From Lineus longissimus (Eukaryota; Nemertea; Pilidiophora; Heteronemertea; Lineidae): DNA of 64,000 nucleotides. The DNA is taken from NCBI RefSeq assembly GCF_910592395.1, contig NC_088308.1, positions 19,297,501-19,361,500 of the forward strand, written 5' to 3'. Positions within the stretch are counted from its first letter, which is position 1. Each line of letters opens with the position of its first letter. Of this stretch, positions 47,001 to 56,300 are shown piece after piece. Below the pieces are notes generated by a model. The model did no database searches. It was not told the DNA's origin and saw only the letters and a program-made list of their open reading frames with translations. The translations under genes and the position numbers were made by a program.

Positions 47001-50000
47001 ATTGGTGTTTAAAAGACTGAACCATGCGCTGAGTGATATGTCTTGAAGGGGACCACCTCTGGAAAGAATTGGGTCATTATTGTCCCATTTGCTTTCAGGT
47101 GATGAACAAAAAAGTTGACAAGATCAAGTCCATGTTTATAGCCTGTCGCTACTCTGAAGCACGATATCTGATTAGGTGTTTAGGTGGGAAGCTGAGGATA
47201 GGTCTGGCTGAACAGTCCGTGCTGGTGGCTCTTGGTCATGCAGTTGTCCTCACACCCCCTGGGCAAGGTAAGTGGTTTAGCTCTGACAGCCAATAACATT
47301 TTGGGGGAAAGGGCAAAGGAAGTTCCAGGCCGCTTGAAAAGATAATTGACTCGCTGGAATCCGTTGTACAAGTAACTTGTATAAATTGGGGAGTGAAAGG
47401 GTTTTCTTGACTTGAGAGTCGGCCAATTACACACAAGCGTTCTTCCTCTATCATTATTAATAAGAAATATAATATAAATTTCAGAATACCCTCCAGAAGT
47501 CCTGAATGCAGGAAAGGGCCTCTCTGCAGATGCACTGAAGAAAAGATTAGAGGAGGCTGTCCTCACAGTAAAAACAACATACAGGTGAGAAATTGATATA
47601 AAACTTGATTTTGGAATCTATGAAATTACAGAAATGAGATAACCTTATTTCGATATTATAATGAATCGGGGCTTTTGATGACATACATGTAATATGACAC
47701 TTAATAGTAAATATCATGAGTCTCTGGTTGAATAGTGACATGTTGTTATAAAGCCAAGCACTGTTGTCATCTTGATTTAGATAATAAACCTCAGTCATGT
47801 GTGATCAATTATACCAACTTGCTAATTGCCCAATGTTGTTTACCACTGCTCTTGGTAAGTTTGTTTTGTATATTTTGGTTCAGTGACCAAACTTTGTTGT
47901 CATGCTTTGTTCAACATTACACCTAGTCATGCCTCAATTATTGATTATATAACAAAGTGAGTTCTGTTCAGTTGGGTAGGCCTATAGAAGGGCCTTTGCT
48001 CAACTTGTCAGTTCAGTGTGTGTGGCCAAGGGAGCAGTACAGACCTAGAACATCATATTTTCAGACAACAATTTTGACATTCCTTTGCATATTGAAACGA
48101 ACTCTGACCTTGTTATGGCGTCTGCTAATGCTCCAAGGGACCATTCAATGCCAGCTTCGAACACTGAGCCTGAAATCGACAAGAAATACATCTGCCCTGT
48201 CTGTCTGTCTGTACTGAAGGAGCCTGTCCAAACGAAATGCGGCCACCGATTTTGTCGCCATTGCTTCAAGACGTCTGCAGGAGATCGTTTTCGCACGAAG
48301 TGTCCCGTGGATAATACGTGGCTATCGACTAATAAGGATGTCTTTGAAGATGCTGCTTTTAAACGTGAACTTTTGTCTGTCAATGTGGCCTGCCCTCACA
48401 AGAATGATGGGTGTACCTGGAGTGATGAATACCGTGGACTATCCAGCCATATCCGCTCATGTGAATACGTTACGGAGACTTGCCCGTTAGGATGTGAGCG
48501 ATCGTGCTCGAGATTGACAATGCAACAACACGTACAAGCTTGCCCGAATCGTCTGGAAGCTTGTAAACTCTGTGACGACGACATCAAAGTTGGCGATTCG
48601 CTCAAACACATGATTCTTGCCTGCCCGAAATTTCCCGTGACTTGCAGTTATTGCAGCCGGCCAGATGTTGTCAGAGAACTTTTAGGGGATCATGTTGATC
48701 CCGTTCTTGGAGACTGCCCCAATGTCAATGTTCACTGCCAGTATTACACGAAGGGTTGCGAGTTTTCAGATTGCCGTAAGGACATGCAGAAACATTACGA
48801 CGAGAACATAAACCAGCACTTGCGTCTTGTGTGTGATAAGTTATCCGACACAGAAAGCAAGCTCTACTATCAGGACGGCGAGATCGACATCTTGAAACAA
48901 CGACTAACGGAAGTTCAGGCAGACTGTGCGACACAACGGGACCAGATTCGTACATTAGAAGCTGCGGCGTCACCTACTGCAGAAAACGGGGGAAACTTAT
49001 TCTGGCGGATATCACTACCAGAGGGCGATGCATTCCGCAGCCAGTCGTTTAACGTCGGAGCAAATAACAGCGGCTACAAGTTTGCCTTGGCGATTAACCT
49101 GAGCGATCTTGAGAGCGACCAGTCCGGAACTTTCTCGACAATCGCCGTGATTTTACAGAAGGGCGAACATGATGATCAGCTGCCGTTCCCGTTTACCGGA
49201 CTCTGTACCGTTACTGTCCTTGACCTCAGCGATGACGAGCAAGTGCCCTACGTGAAGAACTTCATCCTGGAACTCCCACGTGCTCACTCTGAGAACTTTG
49301 TCGAATGTCTGCAGAATAATGCTAGAAAGTACAAACTGATCAAGTTGGATCATCTGCTAGAGAACTATTCGCATGACAGTAGTGTTGTATTGAGAGTGGA
49401 TATTCAGCCCATGACCGATGGCTTGTAGAGTGACACTTGCTCCATTTGATCCTGTAAACTGTTTTCAGCCAAACTCATTGTACATCTGTGATTAGATGGC
49501 TTCGGAATGATATGTAATATTTCACCTCATTGGACTCATCAAAACATAATTCACTTCTCTATGACCAAAGTACACGTAGTTTTATGAACTTTTATAAAGA
49601 ACTTGTTGAAAAATCTTTTGAATTTTGAGAAGGAATGGTGTTATGAGCTTTTATGAAGTAAACGTAATGAAATTTTTTCACCTTTTTAGAATTGTGTTAT
49701 GTATTTTTATCAAGTACATGAAATAAAATCTCTTGAATTTTATCATCTTTCAAGATATTTTTTAGCTTAATATTTTTATCATTGTGTTGTCATGCCCAAT
49801 ATCTTGTGATTGTATTGATATTGTGATTCCATTTTCTTTATGATGTAAAAGTATAGAGGTGTATAGGAAAGGTATATTTTTAGGAATAAAAAATAGTCAT
49901 ATTAAATCTGTCTTCTTCACTGGACATCTCAAGGCCACATCTTAAGCAGTACAGCTAGTCCGTTGTGGAATTAAAGGGTCTGATGACTACGAAATTTAAT

Positions 50001-53000
50001 CCGAAGGCTAAAGAAAGTTGACAAGTGCCAAAGGTTTGTTTGATTCCTTCTCATGTGTTACTTTGGACCTACAACGTTGCCATCTTTCTTGGCTCTTGGA
50101 ACTAATGATATGAGCAGCCAGTTCTTTAAACCGTTGTACTAGTCCCAGACTCCAGAAGATGATAATTAATTGATTTCAGAACCCCTTGTTGAGAGGAGGA
50201 AGCATTGTTACCAATCCTCATGGACCCTCCTTCCATGTAGGCTGAACTATTCAGGTTGTTGTCTCAACCAAAATGCATTGTTTCTATCCAGTGAATGTCC
50301 AAACTATGATGCCATCGTCCCGGTGCTACTAAAAGATGGATGGGAGAAGCTGCCTGAAAAATGTAAGATTACGCCTGGTATCCCTCTCCGGCCGATGCTG
50401 GCGCACCCGTCCAAGGGTGTGACGGAAATCTTCAAAAGATTTGAGGATTCAGACTTCACATGTGAATGGAAATATGATGGAGAAAGAGCTCAGGTTTGTA
50501 TCTTTATTCCTGGGTGATGCTTCGATCTTTTGAATTCTAAACATTGTGGAAGTCACTGCAGTGTAAAGTAAAGTCTTCTTCTAGTCGACATTCAGCGCAT
50601 GACAGGCTGCCTGACCCTGTATTATTGAACCAAATAAGAATGCGTCATAAATCTTCAGCTATGGCTTGGGAGTGATTAGTAATATTTCACCTCATTTGAC
50701 TAATCGAATGATAATTTTCTTCTTTATGACCCAAGCCTTGTTCAATCAGTCCCTCCAAAAGGTACTGTTAAATCGATGTTGACACATTTCGATCTACATT
50801 GAATCAATGTCTCTCTTTCAGATTCATGTACTTGAGGATGGCACTGTCAATATCTACAGCCGGAACTCGGAGAACAACACATCCAAATACCCCGACATCA
50901 TTGCCAGGATGCCCAGTGTGCTGAAGGAGGGGACCAAGTCTTGCATTATCGACTCTGAGGCGGTCGCCTGGGACAGGGAACAGAAACACATCCTTCCATT
51001 CCAAGTTCTGAGCACACGGAAACGAAAGGTTAGTATAGATCTGTCCAGTGGTGACTGAATCTCACTTTCGTTACCTGATCAGTGAGGGTGGGATTAAACT
51101 TAACACCATCTACTTCTCTAACAGATCATGGTCATGCATACAGAGGAGGCTCTTTGATATTTGTCCTCTTTATCGTTCCCAAACAACTTCTCTTGCAGAC
51201 TAAGTGTCGAGGACTTGGAACTCTGTAAGACCTAACAAATCTATCAATCAAGACCTGATAAACTTCAAACTTTCTTTGACTACACCAATTGAAATTTGGT
51301 TATCAGTTTGTAATTGTGCGTCTCTATTTGTCACCAGGACGCCGATGCCGCCGAAATCAAGGTCCAAGTCTGCCTGTATGCGTTTGATCTCCTCTTCCTG
51401 AACGGAGAATCCCTGGTCCGGGAATCGTTACGAACGAGACGCGAGAAACTCAAATCCTGCCTGAATGAGATCGAGGGCGAGTTCATGTTCGCAACGGCGA
51501 TGGATTCTACTGACACGGACCAGATTAGTGAGTTCCTGGATGAGTCAATCAAGGGCAACTGTGAAGGCCTGATGGTGAAGACGCTTGATAGGGATGCAAC
51601 GTACGAGATTGCAAAACGCTCACACAACTGGCTCAAGGTGAGTTAAATGAAAATTCAGAGAAAGTTTTCAACTTCCTGTGCACTACTGTCTAATAATTAT
51701 ACCAAGTGAAGTTGCAAGATTTCATTTGTTCGGTTATCCAGTGTGATCAAAGTCAAGTACTTGGTGGCTTATTGGGCCTTGGAAGGAAATGATGCCGATT
51801 TTCAACACGGAAAGACTGGGTTATCAGTTGAAACAAGTGAAAACCATTGTAGATGTGAGGGTAATGATGGCTTTGGAATGATTAGTAATATTTCACCTCA
51901 TTTGACTTGTGGAATGATAATTCTCTTCTCTATGACCTAAGCCTGGATGTGTGCCTCCTCACTTAGAAAAAATTCTATCTCTAGTCTAACTTATCTAACC
52001 TCAGTCGTTATCTCTGAGAGGGTGTTGGGGAAAGAATAGCATATGATGTCATTTACTGAGTACTAAAGAAGATGTCTTTTCCAAAAATGTATACCAACTC
52101 TTGCGCCATTCAAAAGGGGATTTCCAAAAGTTGTTCGTATTTTAGATCTTACTTGACTCCTCCTGTATTTGCTTGCAGCTTAAGAAAGACTATTTGGAGG
52201 GTGTTGGCGATACCCTGGACGTGGTTCCGATCGGTGGTTACCATGGCACTGGCAAGAGGACGGGCAAATATGGTGGATTCTTACTGGCCTGTTACGATGA
52301 GGAGAATGAAGAGTACCAGTCTATATGTAAGGTAAGTCTTGGAAATCTTTGGATTTGGAAATGGTCGTCCTAAGATGGTGTTGACACAATGTTTTTAGGA
52401 CAGCAGTGCTGAGGACAGTGTTTATAAGCTCAGCAGAAAGATGTCCATGTCACGTTTGTACATCTGAAACCTGTTTCAATTTCTTTACAGATTGGTACAG
52501 GCTTCAAAGACGACGACCTAGAACAGCATTCCAAGTTTTTCAAGGAGCACGTTCTGGAGAAACCTCGCTCCTACTATCGGTACGACCGTGGGGTCGAACC
52601 AGACCACTGGTTCGATGCCGTCCAGGTGTGGGAGATAAAGGCAGCTGATTTGTCCATCTCTCCTGTTCACTTTGCTGCCGCGGGACTGGTGAGTAGTCTT
52701 CAAAGGCTCAGAAAAAACTCTGGTTTGTACAGTTAACATTCCATTAAGCCCCCATTTTTTCAGTGCTTTAGTGTTGACCCAATGTTATCCAAGTCTTGGG
52801 TCTTGTGTCCATTGTTCCATAATGACATGGTGCTTCTGTGAGCTGTATGTTTTCCTTTTCCCTGCAGGTTGACCCCGAGAAGGGTATATCACTCCGATTT
52901 CCACGTTTCCTCCGAATACGGGATGATAAGAAACCAGAAGAAGCTACTTCAAGTGCTCAAGTAAGTTCAGGAGATTGCAGGTCCTCAAGCTGATAGTTCA

Positions 53001-53337
53001 TTATAATCATAGGCTTTGATATACCTGGATGATGGCTCCTGTGGCCCACTCACTGTGCTAACAGTGGCAGTGGGATCAAACCTTATCCATGGTCCTTCAG
53101 AAAGTGCTCTTCATCAGGTTACACAAGATGCCATGGGGCAAGGTCCTATCTGCAACAAATGTGCGAGCTGTAATCAAGAAAAGTTTGAGAACAAGAGGAA
53201 AAGCTGTCTCAAATCAAACGATCATACCTGCTTCTGTTTTCCAGATCGCTGAAATGTACAACAGCCAGGAGCAGATAAAGAACACATCGAAACCAGCAGC
53301 AGACGACAAGGATGTTGATGAGGAGGATTTCTACTGA
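26011..53337 (+). CDS. LIG1: DNA ligase 1, replicative ATP-dependent ligase
   Basis: LIG1 seals Okazaki-fragment and repair nicks. The 21-exon model is 26011-26030, 26111-26167, 27861-28122, 28468-28567, 29042-29211, 29450-29543, 29949-30014, 37372-37855, 45148-45261, 45694-45750, 46171-46408, 46809-46910, 47099-47267, 47485-47584, 50292-50493, 50822-51028, 51338-51637, 52179-52331, 52491-52688, 52868-52960, 53245-53337. All phases agree, giving 1092 aa (human 919). Residues 3-10 are QPSITSFF, a textbook PCNA-binding PIP box formed across the exon 1/2 junction. A disordered, Lys/Glu-rich region follows to about residue 418; exon 8 (161 aa) accounts for much of the extra length. Then come the DNA-binding domain ([20 protein letters not shown] onward), the adenylation domain with KYDGERAQ (nucleotidyl Lys about 738), EGLMVKT and RSHNWLKLKKDY, and the OB fold ending [15 protein letters not shown]. 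Introns 7, 8 and 14 contain other transcription units. Confidence 0.97.
30436..30491 (+). ncRNA. miR-29-seed-like hairpin 1
   Basis: The outer stem CACTGGTATC/GATACCAGTG is perfect. The 3' arm reads TAGCACCAGGTGATACCAG, the only copy with T before the seed, as in classical miR-29. Confidence 0.65.
30783..30839 (+). ncRNA. miR-29-seed-like hairpin 2
   Basis: CCTGGTAT pairs with ATACCAGG. The 3' arm reads AAGCACCACAGTATACCAG, and the seed segment pairs with GTGGTTGCT on the 5' arm. Confidence 0.7.
30999..31059 (+). ncRNA. miR-29-seed-like hairpin 3
   Basis: The base is ACCCTG paired with the closing CAGGGT. The 3' arm is AAGCACCAGGTTATATCAG; the 5' arm is TTATATCTTGTGAGCTTTGG. Confidence 0.7.
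31288..31344 (+). ncRNA. miR-29-seed-like hairpin 4
   Basis: ACTG...CAGT closes the stem. The 3' arm is AAGCACCAGGCTATTTCAG; the 5' arm contains GTGTGCTATTTG. Confidence 0.62.
31548..31603 (+). ncRNA. miR-29-seed-like hairpin 5
   Basis: The 3' arm AAGCACCAAGTTTGATCAGT differs strongly after the seed, and the 5' arm changes with it: AAACTTG pairs with CAAGTTT. This is one of the clearest cases of paired change. Confidence 0.72.
31829..31886 (+). ncRNA. miR-29-seed-like hairpin 6
   Basis: The 3' arm is AAGCACCAAACTATATCAG; the 5' arm is CTGATACAGTTTGTGTGCT. AGTTTG pairs with CAAACT and CTGATA with TATCAG. Confidence 0.72.
31971..32028 (+). ncRNA. miR-29-seed-like hairpin 7
   Basis: GACTG...CAGTC closes the stem. 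The 3' arm is AAGCACCAAAGTATACCAG. It lies only about 140 bases after hairpin 6. Confidence 0.65.
32499..32559 (+). ncRNA. miR-29-seed-like hairpin 8
   Basis: The 3' arm is AAGCACCATGTTATACCAGG, paired with CTTGATATCACCTGTGTGC on the 5' arm with a few mismatches. Confidence 0.65.
32709..32766 (+). ncRNA. miR-29-seed-like hairpin 9
   Basis: TATACTCTG pairs perfectly with CAGAGTATA. The 3' arm is AAGCACCAGAGTATACCAG. Confidence 0.72.
33119..33174 (+). ncRNA. miR-29-seed-like hairpin 10
   Basis: This copy matches the array consensus: 3' arm AAGCACCAGGTTATACCAGT, 5' arm CTGCTGTATCTTGTGTGCTA, with about 18 pairs. Confidence 0.72.
33549..33604 (+). ncRNA. miR-29-seed-like hairpin 11
   Basis: CTGGTATGTTCTG pairs with CAGAATATACCAG; the GTTCTG/CAGAAT change is matched on both arms. 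The seed segment AAGCACCA is retained. Confidence 0.74.
33936..33990 (+). ncRNA. miR-29-seed-like hairpin 12
   Basis: ACTGGAATATCCTG pairs with CAGGATATACCAGT with one mismatch. The 3' arm is AAGCACCAGGATATACCAGT. Confidence 0.74.
34335..34389 (+). ncRNA. miR-29-seed-like hairpin 13
   Basis: CTGGTATA pairs with TATACCAG, and CTGGTTGC pairs with GCACCAG with one bulge. The 3' arm is AAGCACCAGGTTATACCAG. Confidence 0.74.
34639..34695 (+). ncRNA. miR-29-seed-like hairpin 14
   Basis: CACTG...CAGTG closes the stem. The 3' arm is GAGCACCACGGTATACCAG (G before the seed); TGGTG on the 5' arm pairs with CACCA. Confidence 0.65.
35379..35433 (+). ncRNA. miR-29-seed-like hairpin 15
   Basis: CCTGATATATTCTGGTTGCT pairs with AGCACCAGATTATACCAGG. 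This is the last copy, just upstream of the composite mobile element. Confidence 0.72.
35540..35983. repeat. left 444-bp repeat with 13-bp TIRs
   Basis: This is the first copy of the repeat that bounds the composite element. On its own it has the form of a MITE: perfect 13-bp inverted ends, AT-rich, no coding frame. Confidence 0.85.
36533..36976. repeat. right 444-bp repeat with 13-bp TIRs
   Basis: This is the second copy, in the same orientation as the left one, and I see no differences from it. Such identity implies recent duplication or gene conversion, or a template mechanism as in LTRs. Confidence 0.85.
40137..40142 (-). terminator. poly(A) signal AATAAA of the C1q gene
   Basis: AATAAA on the minus strand lies about 85 bases after the C1q stop codon. 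Confidence 0.5.
40228..43765 (-). CDS. secreted collagen-C1q domain protein, nested antisense in LIG1 intron 8
   Basis: Exons on the minus strand are 43765-43751 (MKIYK), 41422-41158 and 40772-40228; phases agree and give about 274 aa. The first two exons together make a signal peptide ([19 protein letters not shown]). An alternative first exon at 41761-41738 (MELTPPVL, donor GTGAGT) joins the same acceptor in phase and also makes a hydrophobic leader. After a Cys cluster (SCISDACKC) come collagen Gly-X-Y repeats in two blocks split by the intron, then a C-terminal C1q jelly-roll (about 130 aa, from [10 protein letters not shown] to GYLIFED) with the family pattern F...G.Y.F...I. Such proteins form trimers and act in innate recognition or in the extracellular matrix. 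The gene lies wholly inside a LIG1 intron on the opposite strand. The C1q call is firm; the first-exon choice is not. Confidence 0.88.
41738..41761 (-). other. alternative first coding exon of the C1q gene
   Basis: ATG GAG TTA ACG CCT CCA GTT TTG is followed by GTGAGT and is in phase 0 with the acceptor at 41422. It would replace the MKIYK exon at 43765-43751. Two promoters or a single true start are both possible. Confidence 0.4.
46553..46627 (+). repeat. ~75-nt dispersed element, copy 1 (LIG1 intron 11)
   Basis: It starts GGCTTTGG, ends CTTAAGCC, and contains the conserved core TAATATTTCACCTCATTTGA. The layout resembles a C/D snoRNA (terminal stem, AATGATTA near the 5' end, ATGA near the 3' end), but the boxes are non-canonical. 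Confidence 0.6.
48115..49428 (+). CDS. TRAF-type E3 ligase/adaptor (RING, zinc fingers, MATH), nested in LIG1 intron 14
   Basis: A single uninterrupted coding exon of 437 aa. The start ATG at 48115 ([10 protein letters not shown]) is the first ATG of this frame; the open frame upstream has only a TTG. Domains: RING finger at about residues 25-65 ([20 protein letters not shown]), TRAF-type zinc fingers about 85-235 with repeated C..H..C spacing, a coiled coil about 240-285, and a C-terminal MATH/TRAF domain about 293-435 ([11 protein letters not shown] ... VVLRVDIQP). The set and order match TRAF signal adaptors (TRAF6-like RING), which link receptors to NF-kB/JNK and make K63 ubiquitin chains; that role is inferred. 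A strong acceptor (CATATTTTCAG) at 48063 suggests a spliced 5' UTR exon, so the intronless CDS need not be a retrocopy. It is sense-oriented inside LIG1, with AATAAA at 49722. Confidence 0.92.
   Translation: MASANAPRDHSMPASNTEPEIDKKYICPVCLSVLKEPVQTKCGHRFCRHCFKTSAGDRFRTKCPVDNTWLSTNKDVFEDAAFKRELLSVNVACPHKNDGCTWSDEYRGLSSHIRSCEYVTETCPLGCERSCSRLTMQQHVQACPNRLEACKLCDDDIKVGDSLKHMILACPKFPVTCSYCSRPDVVRELLGDHVDPVLGDCPNVNVHCQYYTKGCEFSDCRKDMQKHYDENINQHLRLVCDKLSDTESKLYYQDGEIDILKQRLTEVQADCATQRDQIRTLEAAASPTAENGGNLFWRISLPEGDAFRSQSFNVGANNSGYKFALAINLSDLESDQSGTFSTIAVILQKGEHDDQLPFPFTGLCTVTVLDLSDDEQVPYVKNFILELPRAHSENFVECLQNNARKYKLIKLDHLLENYSHDSSVVLRVDIQPMTDGL
49498..49570 (+). repeat. ~75-nt dispersed element, copy 2 (LIG1 intron 14 / TRAF 3' UTR)
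   Basis: This is the most diverged copy: GGCTTCGG start, core TAATATTTCACCTCATTGGA, and a right end (ATGACCAAAG) that has lost the matching arm. It lies just after the TRAF stop codon. Confidence 0.55.
49722..49727 (+). terminator. poly(A) signal AATAAA of the TRAF gene
   Basis: AATAAA lies about 295 bases after the TRAF stop codon; a second AATAAA occurs near 49883. Confidence 0.55.
50663..50737 (+). repeat. ~75-nt dispersed element, copy 3 (LIG1 intron 15)
   Basis: This copy is the best preserved: GGCTTGGG and CCCAAGCC form a perfect 8-bp terminal stem, and GATTAGT pairs internally with ACTAATC. It ends about 85 bases before the next LIG1 exon, a spacing typical of intronic C/D snoRNAs. 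Confidence 0.65.
51869..51943 (+). repeat. ~75-nt dispersed element, copy 4 (LIG1 intron 17)
   Basis: GGCTTTGG start, CCTAAGCC end, and the same conserved core as copies 1 and 3. It lies about 235 bases before the next exon. Confidence 0.6.
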
Positions 53338-56300
53338 TGGTAGGTTGATCATGATTATAAGCATGATTATCACGGCTGTTGAGAGCCACCAAGTCTTCAA
53401 ACAATCAAAGGAGACTTTGATACAGTATTTCCTGTTTCTCCTTTAGGGACAATCCCTGTTGCATACTGTAAACCAGATATTTGCGATCGTTTTAGTTTCG
53501 CAACTTGGAAGGCAAACACGAACATTGAACTCCCTGTTACATTACAACTGGAATGGATTGCCATTAAATTTGGCAGCAAACGCAGAATTGAGTGTACGCC
53601 AAATCAAGGATGATGAAACGCTCTGCTGTAATGGTAATTTGCTCTCGTTGAAAGACGACTTTCGACTGGTTGTTTTATAGCCTTCCTCCTGTCTTGATAT
53701 GATTAACCCACTACATGTTGATCCACCGTCGTTGTGCGTATATCCATCCGTCACCGCCGATAAACTCCCCCTGATGGGCCGTCAGAAGAGCTGTTACTTT
53801 ATCGGTAGTCTCCCTGCATTCCCTTCCTTTCCCACGCGCCCATGTCACAACAGCACTAACATTACTCTCACTCGTGGTTGTCGCATGAGACACGCATTGA
53901 AAGCCATCATAATTGTAGACCAGGTGTTCAATGAGTAACGGTTCCAGGGATGCTACCCTGACCCAAATGCACAGTGCATGTTGTATAGAAGAAGGGTAAC
54001 CTGATCCTGAGGTTGGCACTATCAATTCACTGGGGCAAATTATTTGGGAAAAATCGTCATCGACGTCACTTCGATCAATTTTCCTCAATTATCACTTTTG
54101 AAAATATGTCATCTTTCTCTAACTCTTGGCTTGGTAACACTCTCAGCCAATCACAAGCTTTTGGTCCTTGTCTGCCTGTCTTCTGCTGTCTTCTGTCTTT
54201 GAGTGGTTGTTAGTTCTCTGTTTGAACAATAGGTGGCTCCTAGTATCTTGTCTCTCTTCATGGTTCTGTCCGCGTTCGTTGTGGCCTGTCAGTCGCCTCT
54301 CACAAACTCATCCATCCCGCTCTTTTCTAAACACTGATAGTCCTGTAATGCTGTTTAACAGTTTTACTGTTTTTTTTCTGTTTTACTGTTTTTCTGTTTT
54401 ACTGTTTTACTGTTTAACTGTTAACGGAATAAGACTATTCGATAATTCGGCCAACTCTCTGTCATACTTAACACAAATCACACTAATTCAAAAATTCATA
54501 ATGACCTTATACGTCCTTTTATTCATTTTAAGACCAAATTTTTTTGTTTTAACCAGATCTAAATGTTGTTTTTCGAAACCATTTACTTTTTCGGATAAAT
54601 TTTTTTCAGACGAGCAAAAGTAAAAATTCCTATTTTTTTCTCCTTTGTGTTTTTTCAGATAATATCCACCATGAACGTGTTGAACTTGAACTGTATGTGT
54701 ACAAAGATCTTGAGGTGTCCTAAAGGATTAAACTGGAACAAAATAACTGGTTTAGGAACATGGAAAAACTTGTTTTATTTACTGCATTTGAACAATGTGC
54801 AATGACTGTTTTCATGGCCAATACTTACAGAGAAGGATGTTGTCTTGGAGAAAAAGACTTGTGTTATTGACACAAATGGCCTTTCATTATTGTGTGCATG
54901 AAAAATGGCCTTATAAATTTGTGAAATAAGAAGACCTGGAGAAAAGTTCTTTTTCCTGGCGATGTAAAATACATTCGCAGTAGTGATGTATTTACATTGT
55001 GCATTTCGTAATGCGTCGTAGTACATTATGTCATGATGTCAATAGACTGGTATTTTGACCATCCTAGGATGCGACATGACGCTCTGGACCAAAATACCGA
55101 TCCGTTGTATTGAAATGATTAAAATGTGAAAAATGTGCATGTGCTGTGTGTTCAGTTTTAAAAATGTGGGAAAGAATATGTCTTCTAACATGACCTAGAA
55201 CTATCGACTACAATTTGGCTCTAGCCTCCAGGGTTTTGGAATCTCAACCTTGACCTTCTGCCTTAGGTTAGCAAAAAGTGCTACAGGGAGAAAGGCTATC
55301 AGTTCCCATGTCAGTTACATTGCAGTGATTTTAATCGTCTCTGCTTACATCACTTCACTCACCATGGAGATTGCCAAGCTTGCCCCAGGCTGGAAGCATC
55401 CACTCCCAACCTGTGGAATAAAAGCCTGATTAAAAAGCACTGGACCAATATGTTTTTAATCACATTCATGTTGTTTTTTTGTTGGAAGTAGCTGTGAGGT
55501 GGTTATCACATTACGAGAGATGGCACTCAAATATATTGAAATTTGTCCAATATCTTTCAAAGATGTTTGCAAAACCGGCTATCCTAGGGAGTTGTTTGAT
55601 TGCTTTATGCTAAAAAGCAATAGCCTTGGGCATTCATTCCCGTTAACTTGCCTTCCATTGACGTATAATTCATAAATTTGATCAGAAATTTTCCAAATTT
55701 TGTGATTGTAGGTGCTCATATTTTGTAATTCACAAAGTTTAGTTTTCCCTGCAGAGTTACAACTGAATTTTTTATCAGCCTACAGGCGTAAAAGATTTTT
55801 TGGTTTGCGTTTTATTTTTTTCTCAGCCTTTTATTAAAGGAGTGGTGAAGCCAAACTCTATGATACTTGATATCTGTGATTCTGAAAGCGTTATGATGAA
55901 TATGTTTTCTAAAATAGTAAATGTAATAAGTAGCCTGACTAATATCCATTTTGAGGCTACACCACACCAGTCTAAAAATACCAAAGTACCAATTCACCTC
56001 TTCCAAATGGATTTTTTTTTCCATCAATGTTTTGCGTATCTTAATGGTATCCCACGCAAGAACTTCCTGCAGTTCCTGCAATGGAGAAATTTGATACATG
56101 ACCATCATTCATGTGTCTTGTGAAATTGATAGAAATCTGTAAATAAATCAGAATATATATCAATTAAGTTAAAGGTTGTCTTTCTATTTTCAAAATTTTG
56201 ACTCAAATTGTCGGAAAGCTAAGAATGACTTGTAAATCAGAGGGGACTACTGTATCACAAAAACTGAAACGTGAACATATGGGATGGCTATTTCATCCAA

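Noticed and set aside
48085-48114. N-terminal extension of the TRAF frame
   Set aside because: The codon at 48085 is TTG and no ATG lies in frame before 48115, so the start was placed at 48115.
54168-54623. 151-aa plus-strand frame after LIG1
   Set aside because: It is carried by T-rich low-complexity DNA (runs of Phe/Leu/Val) with no domain resemblance.
55800-56123. 107-aa plus-strand and 98-aa minus-strand frames
   Set aside because: Both strands stay open over the same interval, I recognise no motif in either, and no splice sites support them.
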